Position numbers and translations under genes: made by a program. Below, in pieces: positions 1 through 8,881 of a stretch of DNA of 64,000 nucleotides. This stretch comes from Streptomyces sp. NA04227 (lineage in GTDB: Bacteria; Actinomycetota; Actinomycetes; Streptomycetales; Streptomycetaceae). Each line of letters starts with the position of its first letter. Position 1 is the stretch's first letter. A model generated the notes under the pieces. It ran no database searches and was not told the DNA's origin. It saw nothing but the letters and a program-made list of their open reading frames with translations. The stretch covers positions 3,213,001-3,277,000 of the forward strand of contig NZ_CP054918.1 of the NCBI RefSeq assembly GCF_013364195.1. Direction: 5' to 3'.

Positions 1-199
1 TTCGGGGTTGTGCCTCGGGCGCTCGGCGGGCCGTCCGGAGGTCGGCCCTCGCGAGCACCTCCGGCGACCCATGTCACGCAGAGTGCCTAGATGGTGACAG
101 AACCGGGACGCTCCCCGAGCATTGCACGCCATGCCGCCGGTCACGGTCCCTCGGAAGGGTGATTACGAGGGCGCCTTACTGCCTGGGGACGGGCTCCCG

Positions 200-1330
200 T
201 CAGGAGTCTGCCTTACGGTGCACCCTCGCGATCCAGTCCGCCGGTTTGGCGATCTCGGACTTCGTGGGCAGCGTGTTCGGCGAGGTCCAGACCCGGTTGA
301 AGCCGTCCATGCCCACCTCCTCCACCACGGCCCGTACGAAGCGTTCGCCGTCGCGGTACTGGCGCAGCTTCGCGTCGAGGCCGAGCAGCTTGCGCAGGGC
401 CGCGTCCAGCCGGGAGGCGCCCTTGGCGCGGCGCTGCTGGAACTTCTCGCGGATCTCCGCGACGGACGGCACGACCTGCGGTCCCACCCCGTCCATGACG
501 TAGTCCGCGTGCCCCTCCAGGAGGGACATGACGGCGGTGACCCGGGCGAGGATCTCCCGCTGGGCGGGGGTCTGCACGAGTTCGACCAGGGAGCGCGAGG
601 TGTCGCCCTGCTCGCCCTCGGGGCGACCGCCCGCCAGGGACTGCGCGGCCTCCCTGATGCGTTCCAGGACGGTCATCGGGTCGACCTCGGTCTCGCCGAG
701 AAACGACTGAATCTCGCCCTCCAGATGGTCCCTGAGCCAGGGCACCGCGGAGAACTGGGTGCGGTGGGTCTCCTCGTGCAGGCAGACCCAGAGCCTGAAG
801 TCGTGCGGCTGGACGTCGAGTTCACGCTCGACGTGCACGATGTTGGGCGCGACGAGCAGCAGCCGCCCGCCGTTCGCACCGGCCGGGAGCTGCCGGGTCG
901 GCGGCGCGAAGGTCTCGTACTGGCCGAGCACCCGGGAAGCCAGGAAGCTCAGCAGCATGCCGAGTTCGACGCCGGTGACCTTGCCGCCGACCGCGCCGAG
1001 CACGGCGCCGCCGGGGCCGGAGCCGCGACGGTCCTGCATCTTGTCGAGCAGCGGGCTGAGGATCTGCCTGAAGCCCGCGACGTTGGCGCGTACCCAGCCG
1101 GGCCGGTCGACCACCAGGACGGGGGTGTCGTGCACCTCGTCGCCGCCCATGCGGGTGTACGCGCGGACGTGCTCCTCGGCGGACTTGGCGTGCCGGCGCA
1201 GCTCGGCGACGACGGCCCTGGCCTCCTCGCGGCTCACCTCCGGACCCGGCCGCACCAGCCGCGTCGCGGTCGCCACCGCGAGATTCCAGTCGACCATCCC
1301 CGAAGCTGCGGCACCACCGATGCTCGTCAT
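200..1330 (-). CDS. Zinc-dependent metalloprotease-like protein, DUF2342 family
   Basis: A 376-residue protein of the DUF2342 family (often annotated as F420 biosynthesis-associated or zinc-dependent metalloprotease). An HExxH zinc motif is visible as HEETH near residue 185, followed about 85 residues later by a conserved EGHADYVMDG stretch that probably gives the third ligand. No signal peptide is seen, so it is probably cytoplasmic. The ATG at 1330 precedes the conserved MVDWNLAVATATRLV segment. It lies 150 bp downstream of dacB on the same strand, as in other Streptomyces, where tilS and hpt normally follow. The substrate is unknown. Family assignment is firm; protease activity is inferred from the motif. 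Confidence 0.85.
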   Translation of the reverse strand: MTSIGGAAASGMVDWNLAVATATRLVRPGPEVSREEARAVVAELRRHAKSAEEHVRAYTRMGGDEVHDTPVLVVDRPGWVRANVAGFRQILSPLLDKMQDRRGSGPGGAVLGAVGGKVTGVELGMLLSFLASRVLGQYETFAPPTRQLPAGANGGRLLLVAPNIVHVERELDVQPHDFRLWVCLHEETHRTQFSAVPWLRDHLEGEIQSFLGETEVDPMTVLERIREAAQSLAGGRPEGEQGDTSRSLVELVQTPAQREILARVTAVMSLLEGHADYVMDGVGPQVVPSVAEIREKFQQRRAKGASRLDAALRKLLGLDAKLRQYRDGERFVRAVVEEVGMDGFNRVWTSPNTLPTKSEIAKPADWIARVHRKADS

Positions 1331-1480
1331 GCGTCAACCGTACGTGCTCGGGGCTCCGTACGGTGGGGGTTGGACGCCCGGGAGCGCGCGGGCGCACGGC
1401 CACCCGCCAGGCGCCGCCGGACGCGCCGTTCGCCACCGGGCGCGCCCCCCGGCGTGGCCACCGGGTTCACGCCGGTGCGG

Positions 1481-2983
1481 CTACCTGCAGCCGCACCGCG
1501 CCAGCGCCGAGGCCATCGCGTCCATCGTGGCCTGGGTTTCGCCCGGCGCCGTGGAACCGGCGGTCATGAAGGCGAAGACGAGCAGGCGCCCGTCCCGGTC
1601 GACCACGGTCCCGGCGAGTGTGTTCACGCCGGTCAGGGTGCCGGTCTTGGCGCGTACGACACCGGTGCCCGCGCGCTGGGCGGCGGCCCCGTAGCGGTTG
1701 GTCAGGGTCCCGCTGAACCCGGCGACCGGCAGCCCGGTGAGGACCGGCCTCAGTTCGGGGCGGGCCGGGTCGGCGGCGCGGGACAGCATCGCGGTGAGCA
1801 GCCCGGCACTCAGGCGGCCCTCGCGGTCGAGTCCGCTGCCGTCGGCGAACCGGGCGCCGCGCAGCGGCAGTTTCAGCGAGGCGAGCTCCTCGTGCAGGGC
1901 CTTGGCGGAGCCGGAGAAGCTGGCAGGGCGGTGCCGGGCGAGGGCGACCTGGCGGGCCAGGGCCTCGGCGATGTCGTTGTCGCTGTGCGTCAGCATCCGC
2001 TCGACGAGGTCGGACAGCGGCGGCGAGGACACCGAGGCGAGAGGCTTGGCCTTCGCCTCGCGCGGCGCGGTGGCGGCGTAGGGCTTGCCCTTGGCGGTGA
2101 TGCCGTGATCCTTCAGCAGGGCGGCGAAGGTGCGGGCGGCGTCGGCGGCCGGGTCGGTGCCGCGTTCGGCGGTGCCGCCGGTGGAGTCGTCGAGCCGGGC
2201 CTGGTCGACCATCAGCGGGCCGACCGGGGCGAGGTTCTCGTTGCGCCCGATCGGGTGCCAGGGGGTGCCGCTGTACAGGGAGGTGTCGTAGGCAAGGCCG
2301 ACCGTGCGCAGGCCCCGCTCGCGCAGTTCCTTCGCGGTGGCCGCGGCGAGGGTGCGCAGGCTGGCGTTGCCCTTGGCCTCGGTCCGGGCGGTGAGCGTGG
2401 GGTCGCCGCCGCCGACCAGGGTGAGCCGGGTGCCGGGGCCGAGCACGGTGCGGGTGGTGAGCCTGTGGTCGGGTCCGGCCGCGGAGAGGGCGGCGAGGCC
2501 GGTGGCGATCTTGGTGGTGGAGGCGGGCGTGAGGGCGGTGCCCGCGCCCTTTCCGTACAGGCTGCGGCCGGTGCCTGCGTCGACCACCGAGACGGCGCGC
2601 TGCGCGCCGAGCGAGCGCTGCGAGAGCAACGGCCTCAGTACGGTGGACAGTTGGCGTCCGGCAGGGCCGTTCGCGACATCGGGCCGGGAGCCGAGCGACT
2701 CCAGAACGGGGGGCGCGCTGGGCGCGGGCCGGGCCTCGCCGGGTGCGCCGGGGGCGCCGTGATCTGCACCACCCGTGCTCTTCTGGGCAACCGCGCGCTC
2801 GTTCTCGGCCTTACGCTGACCCGTGGCGTCCCAGGGCCCTGCCACCGCGACCAGCCCGGCCGACAGCACCAGGCCGGTGACGGCCGCACCCACCGTGAAC
2901 CGGCGGGCGGTGAGGTCGTCCAGCCGCATTGCACACCGCTTCACCAGCGGCCAAGGCCGCAGCCGAGGCTTGAGCTCTGGCAC
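1481..2983 (-). CDS. dacB: D-alanyl-D-alanine carboxypeptidase/endopeptidase (PBP4/DacB, peptidase S13)
   Basis: A 500-residue class C penicillin-binding protein that trims peptidoglycan side chains outside the membrane. The three active-site motifs are present: SxxK as STTK in TPASTTKIATGL, SxN as SDN in THSDNDIAEAL, and KTG in VRAKTGTLTGV. A single N-terminal hydrophobic segment (FTVGAAVTGLVLSAGLVAVAG, about residues 28-48) is a signal or anchor. The GTG start at 2983 has an AAGGGG Shine-Dalgarno; an internal ATG at 2929 lacks one. It is divergent from ppa, with about 85 bp between the two starts. The Ala/Pro-rich stretch after the signal is a typical linker. Confidence 0.92.
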   Translation of the reverse strand: MPELKPRLRPWPLVKRCAMRLDDLTARRFTVGAAVTGLVLSAGLVAVAGPWDATGQRKAENERAVAQKSTGGADHGAPGAPGEARPAPSAPPVLESLGSRPDVANGPAGRQLSTVLRPLLSQRSLGAQRAVSVVDAGTGRSLYGKGAGTALTPASTTKIATGLAALSAAGPDHRLTTRTVLGPGTRLTLVGGGDPTLTARTEAKGNASLRTLAAATAKELRERGLRTVGLAYDTSLYSGTPWHPIGRNENLAPVGPLMVDQARLDDSTGGTAERGTDPAADAARTFAALLKDHGITAKGKPYAATAPREAKAKPLASVSSPPLSDLVERMLTHSDNDIAEALARQVALARHRPASFSGSAKALHEELASLKLPLRGARFADGSGLDREGRLSAGLLTAMLSRAADPARPELRPVLTGLPVAGFSGTLTNRYGAAAQRAGTGVVRAKTGTLTGVNTLAGTVVDRDGRLLVFAFMTAGSTAPGETQATMDAMASALARCGCR

Positions 2984-3068
2984 GACGTCCAGCCCCTTTC
3001 GCGATCACACACCTGCGTGAGGGACACTTAATCACCCGAAGTATGTGTTGATCATGGAGGAGCCACCG

Positions 3069-3560
3069 GTGGAGTTCGACGTCACGATCGAGATCCCGAA
3101 GGGTTCGCGAAACAAGTACGAGGTGGACCACGAGACCGGTCGGATCCGCCTGGACCGTCGCCTCTTCACCTCGACCAGCTACCCGGCCGACTACGGCTTC
3201 GTCGAGAACACCCTCGGCGAGGACGGCGACCCGCTGGACGCACTGGTCATTCTGGAGGAGCCGACGTTCCCCGGCTGCCTCATCAAGTGCCGCGCGATCG
3301 GCATGTTCCGGATGACCGACGAGGCGGGCGGCGACGACAAGCTGCTCTGCGTCCCGGCCTCGGACCCGCGCGTGGAGCACCTGCGCGACATCCACCACGT
3401 CTCCGAGTTCGACCGCCTGGAGATCCAGCACTTCTTCGAGGTCTACAAGGACCTGGAGCCCGGCAAGTCCGTCGAGGGCGCCGACTGGGTCGGCCGTACC
3501 GAGGCCGAGGCCGAGATCGACCGCTCGTACAAGCGCGCCCAGGAGCAGGGCGGCCACTGA
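3069..3560 (+). CDS. ppa: Inorganic pyrophosphatase
   Basis: Soluble family I pyrophosphatase (163 residues), hydrolysing the PPi released by biosynthesis. Signature segments are [19 protein letters not shown] at the N-terminus and the metal-binding DGDPLDALV motif near residue 52. I place the start at GTG 3069, giving the canonical start (M)[11 protein letters not shown], because GGAGGAG lies six bases upstream (3056-3062). An upstream in-frame ATG at 3045 would add eight uncharacteristic residues. A strong intrinsic terminator follows at 3582. Confidence 0.95.
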   Translation: MEFDVTIEIPKGSRNKYEVDHETGRIRLDRRLFTSTSYPADYGFVENTLGEDGDPLDALVILEEPTFPGCLIKCRAIGMFRMTDEAGGDDKLLCVPASDPRVEHLRDIHHVSEFDRLEIQHFFEVYKDLEPGKSVEGADWVGRTEAEAEIDRSYKRAQEQGGH

Positions 3561-3581
3561 CCGCCTCCCGCGTCCGCCGCG

Positions 3582-3613
3582 AAGGCTCCGTCCTCCCGGG
3601 AGGACGGAGCCTT
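3582..3613. terminator. Intrinsic terminator after ppa
   Basis: A perfect 16-bp inverted repeat (left arm AAGGCTCCGTCCTCCC) with almost no loop, ending in TTT, 22 bp after the ppa stop. It is the expected rho-independent terminator of ppa. Confidence 0.85.
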
Positions 3614-3738
3614 TGACGTTCTGCCGCGCCGCGACGGGGTACGCATACTGGTCGTACGCGGCCGGGCCCGAAACGGAACCCCGGCCCGTACGCACGGAGG
3701 TGGCACGGAGCGGCGCGTGAACAGGAGTCGTCGGGCAG

Positions 3739-5379
3739 GTGATGGACCAGGAACCGGAAGACCGCAAACCGCAGTCGGACGAGGCGCACAGCGCCTTCTC
3801 CCAGCCCGCCGGGGTACTGCCGGTGGACACCGGACCCGAGGACGAGTCGCAGACGACCTCGGAGTTCGCCGTCCCCGCGGGCCTCGCGGCGCCGTCGGCG
3901 CATCCGGAACCCGAGGGCTCCGCCTTCACCGCCCCGCACGGGCAGCTCGCCCGCCCCGCTTTCACTCCGCCGGGCGGGATACCGGTCATCCGGGTTCCCA
4001 AGGAGGAGCCCTGGCAGGACCGGATGCGCACCATCCTGCGGATGCCGGTCGCCGAGCGCCCGGTGGTCGAGGCGCTCCAGAAGCACGACGAGGAGTCCGG
4101 CCCGGCCGTCCCGCGCGTGCTCGACCTCACCCTGCGTATCGGCGAACTCCTGCTCGCGGGCGGCGAGGGCGCCGAGGACGTGGAGGCCGCGATGTTCGCG
4201 GTCTGCCGCTCGTACGGCCTGGACCGCTGCGAGCCCAATGTCACCTTCACCCTGCTGTCGATCTCGTACCAGCCCTCGCTGGTGGACGACCCGGTCACCG
4301 CCTCGCGCACGGTGCGCCGCCGGGCCACCGACTACACCCGGCTCGCGGCCGTCTTCCACCTCGTACGCGATCTCAGCGACCGCGACGTGGAGGTCTCCCT
4401 GGAGGAGGCGTACCACCGTCTGTCGGAGATCCGCCGCAACCGGCACCCCTATCCCGGCTGGGCGCTGACCGTCGCCAGCGGACTGCTCGCGGCCTCGGCC
4501 TCGGTGCTCGTCGGCGGTGGTCTGCTCGTCTTCGTCTCGGCGTTCCTCGGCGCGATGCTCGGCGACCGTCTCGCGTGGCTGTGCGCGGGACGCGGACTGC
4601 CCGAGTTCTACCAGTTCGTGGTGGCCGCGATGCCGCCCGCGGCGATGGGCATCGCGCTCACGCTCTTCCACGCGGATGTGCGCGCCTCGGCCGTGATCAC
4701 CGGTGGCCTGTTCGCGCTGCTGCCGGGAAGAGCCCTGGTCGCGGGCGTCCAGGACGGGCTCACCGGCTACTACATCACCGCCTCCGCCCGCCTGCTCGAA
4801 GTGCTGTACTTCTTCGTCGCCATCGTCATCGGGGTACTGACGGTGCTGTACTTCGGTGTCCGTACCGGAGCCAAGCTGAACCCGGACGCGGCCCTGCTCA
4901 CCGTGGAGCGGCCGTACTGGCAGATCCTCGCCTCGATGTCGCTCTCGCTGGCCTTCGCGATCCTGCTCCAGCAGGAGCGCTCGACCGTCCTCATGGTGAC
5001 CCTCAACGGCGGTGTGGCCTGGGTGGTCTACGGCGCCATGCATCTCGCCGGGGACATCTCACCGGTGGCCTCGACGGCGGTCGCGGCCGGTCTGGTCGGC
5101 CTGTTCGGACAGCTCTTCTCGCGCTACCGGTTCGCCTCGGCGCTGCCGTACGTCACAGCCGCGATCGGCCCGCTGCTGCCAGGTTCGGCGACCTACTTCG
5201 GTCTGCTCGGCGTCGCCCAGAGCGACCTCGACCAGGGCCTGACCTCGCTCAGCCAGGCGATCGCCACCGCGATGGCGATCGCGATCGGCGTGAACCTCGG
5301 TTCGGAGATCTCCCGGCTGTTCATCCGGGTGCCGGGGGCGGCCACCCGCCGGGCGGCGAAGCGGACGCGCGGTTTCTGA
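3739..5379 (+). CDS. Threonine/serine exporter family membrane protein (ThrE-like)
   Basis: A 546-residue protein with the ThrE fold, combining both halves of the threonine/serine exporter family in one chain. About 120 hydrophilic N-terminal residues are followed by a conserved cytoplasmic region (RVLDLTLRIGELLLAGGEGAEDVE, ..YGLDRCEPNVTFTLLSISY). Around ten hydrophobic segments follow from about residue 235, ending with the second domain (GLFGQLFSRYRFASALPYVT, LLPGSATYFGLLG). GTG at 3739 and ATG at 3742 are both possible starts, behind the AGGAG at 3723. It is probably an amino acid or small-molecule exporter; the substrate is not shown by the sequence. Confidence 0.85.
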   Translation: MMDQEPEDRKPQSDEAHSAFSQPAGVLPVDTGPEDESQTTSEFAVPAGLAAPSAHPEPEGSAFTAPHGQLARPAFTPPGGIPVIRVPKEEPWQDRMRTILRMPVAERPVVEALQKHDEESGPAVPRVLDLTLRIGELLLAGGEGAEDVEAAMFAVCRSYGLDRCEPNVTFTLLSISYQPSLVDDPVTASRTVRRRATDYTRLAAVFHLVRDLSDRDVEVSLEEAYHRLSEIRRNRHPYPGWALTVASGLLAASASVLVGGGLLVFVSAFLGAMLGDRLAWLCAGRGLPEFYQFVVAAMPPAAMGIALTLFHADVRASAVITGGLFALLPGRALVAGVQDGLTGYYITASARLLEVLYFFVAIVIGVLTVLYFGVRTGAKLNPDAALLTVERPYWQILASMSLSLAFAILLQQERSTVLMVTLNGGVAWVVYGAMHLAGDISPVASTAVAAGLVGLFGQLFSRYRFASALPYVTAAIGPLLPGSATYFGLLGVAQSDLDQGLTSLSQAIATAMAIAIGVNLGSEISRLFIRVPGAATRRAAKRTRGF

Positions 5380-5430
5380 GACCCGCGCCCGCCCGCGAGC
5401 CCCCGAGCCCGTACGGCTCAGCGGTACGGC

Positions 5431-6210
5431 TCAGCGCTTGGCGTGCCGCCCGCGCCCGGTGCCGGGCCGGGGCGCCGTCGACTGGTTCGGCGCGGCCGAC
5501 TGGTTCGGGTCGGCGTGGTGCTCGGCGGTGCTCCCCTGCGAACCCGTACCGGCGCCGGGTCCCTGCGCAGTGGGGGCGGGGCCCTCCTTCTTCGCCTTGG
5601 AGCGCGCCCGCAGGTACTCGACGACGATCGGGACGACCGAGATGAGCACGATGAGGATCAGGATCGGCTCGACGTTCTTCTCGACGAACTCGTGCTTGCC
5701 GAGCCAGGCGCCGAGCAGGGTGACGCCCGCGCCCCACAGCACGCCGCCGAGGATGTTGAAGGTGAGGAACGAGCGGTAGGCCATGTTGCTCACGCCCGCG
5801 ATGATCGGCGTGAAGGTGCGCACGATCGGTACGAAGCGGGCCAGGACCAGCGACTTGGGGCCGTGCTTCTCGAAGAACTCGTGCGCCTTGGCGACGTTCT
5901 CCTGCTTGAACAGCCTGGAGTCGGGCCGGTTGAACAGGGCGGGCCCGACCTTCTTGCCGAACAGATAGCCCGCCTGGTCACCGAGGATCGCGGCCAGGCT
6001 GATCAGTACGCAGGCCGCCCACAGCGGCACGTCCAGCTTGCCGGTGGTGATCAGCAGACCGGTGGTGAACAGGAGCGAGTCGCCCGGCAGGAAGAAGCCG
6101 ATGAGCAGGCCCGACTCGGCGAAGACGATGACGAGCAGACCGATCAGCCCGAACTGGTCGAGCAGATAGTCCGGGTCCAGCCAGCTGGGGCCGAGCGCGA
6201 GCGTCGTCAC
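5431..6210 (-). CDS. DedA/SNARE-associated family membrane protein
   Basis: A 259-residue DedA-family integral membrane protein. The signature FAESGLLIGFFLPGDSLLF is at residues 30-48, and RFVPIVRTFTPIIAG with its two conserved arginines lies in the second half. Five or so hydrophobic segments are followed by a charged, low-complexity C-terminal tail (about residues 205-259). DedA proteins act in membrane lipid (undecaprenyl phosphate or phospholipid) translocation and membrane homeostasis. The start is GTG 6210. It converges with the ThrE-like gene, with 51 bp between the stops. Confidence 0.88.
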   Translation of the reverse strand: MTTLALGPSWLDPDYLLDQFGLIGLLVIVFAESGLLIGFFLPGDSLLFTTGLLITTGKLDVPLWAACVLISLAAILGDQAGYLFGKKVGPALFNRPDSRLFKQENVAKAHEFFEKHGPKSLVLARFVPIVRTFTPIIAGVSNMAYRSFLTFNILGGVLWGAGVTLLGAWLGKHEFVEKNVEPILILIVLISVVPIVVEYLRARSKAKKEGPAPTAQGPGAGTGSQGSTAEHHADPNQSAAPNQSTAPRPGTGRGRHAKR

Positions 6211-6330
6211 GGTTGAGTGCTCCTGGGAGTGTGTGGGCCGGCAGGCGTCCGGTCCGCCGCCCCAAAGCTATCAACGCCGGGTTACGGCGGCCGGTTCCCC
6301 ACCTCCCCCCTCCCGGCCGCCCCCGCTCCC

Positions 6331-6480
6331 CTTACGTGCGCCGCTCACGTGCGCTTTACGTGCGCCGCTCACGTGCGCTGCTTACTCGCGAAGTAACTTG
6401 TGCCACTTACTCGCGAAGTAACCTGCGCCGCTTACTTGCTCAGTAACTCGCGTCGCTTACTCGCGCAGTTACTTGTGCCG
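6331..6480. repeat. Tandem 24/25-bp repeat running through the tipA stop codon
   Basis: Four contiguous 25-bp units (6381-6405, 6406-6430, 6431-6455, 6456-6480) all begin CTTACT and share the core CGCGAAGTAAC or close variants. Two more divergent units of 24-25 bp (containing TACGTGCGCCGCTCACGTGC) precede them at 6331-6380. Each of the four carries an imperfect dyad TTACT-N5-AGTAA. The last unit contains the last codons and stop of tipA. Confidence 0.85.
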
Positions 6481-6900
6481 CTCCGCGTTGGCGAGGATCG
6501 CCTCCCGCGTGTACGCGGCGAGCCCTTCACGGGCCTTGTCGATGTTCTGCGTGAACCGCTCGTCGGAGACATACATCTCACCGAGGCAGGTGTGCATCTC
6601 GTGCGAGCAGGTGTAGTGGTTGCGGTCGATCCACAGCCGGTGCTCCTCGGCCACGTCCATCGCCGCCCCGGACCGTGCGCTCTCGTCCGCGTCCATCAGC
6701 GCCACGAACCGCTCGTTGATCTCGCCCGCCTCGCGCTGGATCCGCTGCCAGTCCTCCTTGGTGTACGAGGCGCTGCGCCGCCGGGACTGGGCGTAGGCGT
6801 CGGTGTCGCCCCAGCGCTGCTCCACCTCCTCGGCGTAGTCGTCCGGGTCGAAGTCGCCGAAGACCTCGAACTTCTCCTCGGGGGTCAGATTGATGCCCAT
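6469..6900 (-). CDS. Internal start giving the TipAS drug-binding domain alone
   Basis: In S. lividans the tipA mRNA is also translated from an internal start, giving an abundant 144-residue TipAS protein that sequesters thiopeptides. The equivalent codon is conserved here: ATG at 6900 (residue 110 of TipAL), beginning MGINLTPEEKF and giving 143 residues. No strong Shine-Dalgarno is visible in front of it, so production of the short form is inferred from the family. Confidence 0.5.
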   Translation of the reverse strand: MGINLTPEEKFEVFGDFDPDDYAEEVEQRWGDTDAYAQSRRRSASYTKEDWQRIQREAGEINERFVALMDADESARSGAAMDVAEEHRLWIDRNHYTCSHEMHTCLGEMYVSDERFTQNIDKAREGLAAYTREAILANAERHK

Positions 6901-7227
6901 TCTCCGTGCCTCCATCGCGGTCTCGACCGCGGCGGCCATCCTCTGCAGCTTCTCGATCCGTCCGGTCAGCAGCCGGTGCTGACGGCGCAGCTGTTCGAGC
7001 GGATCGGCGGCAGGGTCGTCGAGCACCGCCGCGACCTCGTCGAGGGGGAAGCCGAGCTCCCGGTAGAACAGGATCCGCTGGAGCCGGTCGAGATCGACGT
7101 CCAGGTAGCGCCGGTGCCCCGCACCGCTGCGCGCTCCCGGGCTGAGCAGCCCGATCTCGTCGTAGTGGTGCAGCGTGCGCACCGTGACCCCGGCGAACGC
7201 GGCGACCTGTCCCACCGAGTAACTCAT
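6469..7227 (-). CDS. tipA: TipAL-like MerR-family thiopeptide-responsive regulator
   Basis: A 252-residue protein that matches S. lividans TipAL closely. It has a MerR winged-helix domain (SVGQVAAFAGVTVRTLHHYDEIGLL), a coiled-coil dimerisation helix (about residues 75-108) and the TipAS antibiotic-recognition domain starting MGINLTPEEKFEVFGDFD. In the known protein the TipAS domain binds thiostrepton-type thiopeptides covalently through a cysteine. Here two cysteines are present in NHYTCSHEMHTCLGEMYVSD. ATG 7227 gives the known N-terminus MSYSVGQV; an ATG 63 bp upstream lies inside the promoter. The promoter has the MerR-type 19-bp spacer, so autoregulation is expected. Confidence 0.95.
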   Translation of the reverse strand: MSYSVGQVAAFAGVTVRTLHHYDEIGLLSPGARSGAGHRRYLDVDLDRLQRILFYRELGFPLDEVAAVLDDPAADPLEQLRRQHRLLTGRIEKLQRMAAAVETAMEARRMGINLTPEEKFEVFGDFDPDDYAEEVEQRWGDTDAYAQSRRRSASYTKEDWQRIQREAGEINERFVALMDADESARSGAAMDVAEEHRLWIDRNHYTCSHEMHTCLGEMYVSDERFTQNIDKAREGLAAYTREAILANAERHK

Positions 7228-7259
7228 GGCCTCGCCCTTCCCTTCTCGGTACGTGCCCC

Positions 7260-7290
7260 AGGCTGCTTCCTCACGTCGCGTGAGGTGCAA
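7260..7290 (-). promoter_or_regulatory. tipA promoter with MerR-type dyad
   Basis: On the minus strand, -35 TTGCAC (7290-7285) and -10 CAGCCT (7265-7260) are separated by 19 bp. This long spacer is typical of MerR-activated promoters. The spacer holds the inverted repeat CCTCACG/CGTGAGG around 7269-7285, as in the known tipA promoter. Confidence 0.8.
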
Positions 7291-7352
7291 GTCCCGCTTA
7301 GCGTGGCCGTATCCGTGATGTTGATCTGACTCTCCGTGACCGAGGAGCGATC

Positions 7353-8765
7353 GTGCCGCTGCACCGAGGAACCCCGGAGACCGGCGACCGCCCGCTCAGC
7401 GTGAACCCCTTCTTCGGCCGGGCCAACCCCGCGGCCGGACTGACCGCGGCCCCGCCCAAGCACCGGCTCCCCGACGAGGCCATGCCGCCCGAGACCGCGT
7501 TCCGCCTGGTCCACGACGAGCTGATGCTGGACGGCAACTCCCGCCTGAACCTGGCCACCTTCGTGACCACCTGGATGGAGCCGCAGGCAGGCGTGCTGAT
7601 GTCGGAGTGCCGCGACAAGAACATGATCGACAAGGACGAGTACCCGCGTACGGCGGAGCTGGAGCGCCGCTGCGTGGCCATGCTCGCCGACCTGTGGCAC
7701 GCGCCCGACCCGACCGCGACGGTGGGCTGCTCGACCACCGGCTCCAGCGAGGCGTGCATGCTCGCGGGCATGGCGCTCAAGCGCCGCTGGGCGAATCGCA
7801 ACGCGGAGCGCTACCCCTCGCGCGAGGCGCGGCCGAACCTGGTGATGGGCGTCAACGTCCAGGTCTGCTGGGAGAAGTTCTGCGATTTCTGGGAGGTCGA
7901 GGCCCGCCTGGTCCCGATGGAGGGGGACCGCTTCCATCTGGACCCGGAGGCCGCCGTCGCGCTCTGCGACGAGAACACCATCGGCGTCGTCACCGTCCTC
8001 GGCTCCACCTACGACGGTTCCTACGAGCCGGTCGCCGAGACCTGCGCGGCACTCGACGCCCTCCAGGAGCGCACCGGCCTCGACATCCCGGTCCACGTCG
8101 ACGGCGCCTCCGGCGCGATGGTCGCCCCGTTCCTCGACCCCGACCTGGTCTGGGACTTCCGCCTGCCGAGGGTGGCCTCGATCAACACCTCGGGCCACAA
8201 GTACGGCCTCGTCTACCCGGGCGTCGGCTGGGCGCTGTGGCGCTCGGCCGCCGAACTGCCCAAGGAACTCGTCTTCCGGGTCAACTACTTGGGCGGCGAC
8301 ATGCCCACCTTCGCGCTGAACTTCTCCCGCCCCGGGGCCCAAGTGGTCGCCCAGTACTACACGTTCATGCGACTGGGCATGGACGGCTACCGCGCCGTGC
8401 AACAAGCCTGCCGCGACATCGCCACCCGCCTCGCCGACCGCATCGGCGCCCTGGACGAGTTCCGCCTGCTGACCCGCGGCGACCAGCTCCCGGTCTTCGC
8501 GTTCACCACGGCCGACGGCATCCGCTCCTTCGACGTCTTCGACGTCTCCCGCCGCCTGCGCGAACACGGCTGGCTGGTCCCCGCGTACACCTTCCCGGCC
8601 CACCGCGAGGACCTCTCCGTCCTCCGCGTCGTCTGCCGCAACGGCTTCTCCGAGGACCTCGCGACCCTGTTCTACGAGGACCTGGAGCGGATGCTGCCCG
8701 AACTCCACGCCCAGCCACGGCCGTTGACGCGGGACCGGGGGGCGGCCACGGGGTTCCATCACTGA
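7353..8765 (+). CDS. gadB: Glutamate decarboxylase (PLP-dependent)
   Basis: A 470-residue group II decarboxylase converting glutamate to GABA and CO2. The start MPLHRGTPETGDRPLSVNPFF resembles Gad N-termini. The cofactor lysine is Lys283 in NTSGHKYGLVYPGVGW, and the substrate/PLP-site segment GCSTTGSSEACMLAGMALK is intact. The start is GTG 7353 behind GAGGAG (7341-7346). It is divergent from tipA. No glutamate/GABA antiporter gene is adjacent, so this is probably not a classical acid-resistance operon; a role in nitrogen or GABA metabolism is equally possible. Confidence 0.93.
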   Translation: MPLHRGTPETGDRPLSVNPFFGRANPAAGLTAAPPKHRLPDEAMPPETAFRLVHDELMLDGNSRLNLATFVTTWMEPQAGVLMSECRDKNMIDKDEYPRTAELERRCVAMLADLWHAPDPTATVGCSTTGSSEACMLAGMALKRRWANRNAERYPSREARPNLVMGVNVQVCWEKFCDFWEVEARLVPMEGDRFHLDPEAAVALCDENTIGVVTVLGSTYDGSYEPVAETCAALDALQERTGLDIPVHVDGASGAMVAPFLDPDLVWDFRLPRVASINTSGHKYGLVYPGVGWALWRSAAELPKELVFRVNYLGGDMPTFALNFSRPGAQVVAQYYTFMRLGMDGYRAVQQACRDIATRLADRIGALDEFRLLTRGDQLPVFAFTTADGIRSFDVFDVSRRLREHGWLVPAYTFPAHREDLSVLRVVCRNGFSEDLATLFYEDLERMLPELHAQPRPLTRDRGAATGFHH

Positions 8766-8835
8766 GAACCCCGCACCCGCACCCCGACCGAGCAAGCGAG
8801 CGACCGAGCGACCGCGTCAACAGCCCTTTCTCTAC

Positions 8836-8875
8836 GGCTCTCTGCGGCTCTCTGCGGCTCTCTGCGGCTCTCTGC
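8836..8875. repeat. Four tandem copies of a 10-bp unit
   Basis: GGCTCTCTGC is repeated four times without mismatch between the convergent gadB and ABC-permease stops, ending seven bases before the permease stop codon. No hairpin is formed; the function is unknown. Confidence 0.9.
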
Positions 8876-8881
8876 GGCCGG

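Noticed and set aside
1..199. Possible start of a tilS-like gene
   Set aside because: Synteny predicts tilS next, but no frame in these bases shows a recognisable TilS N-terminus; the gene, if present, begins outside.
122..3031. A 969-codon plus-strand open frame
   Set aside because: It is the GC-rich antisense shadow of the DUF2342 and dacB genes; the product has no domain and strange composition.
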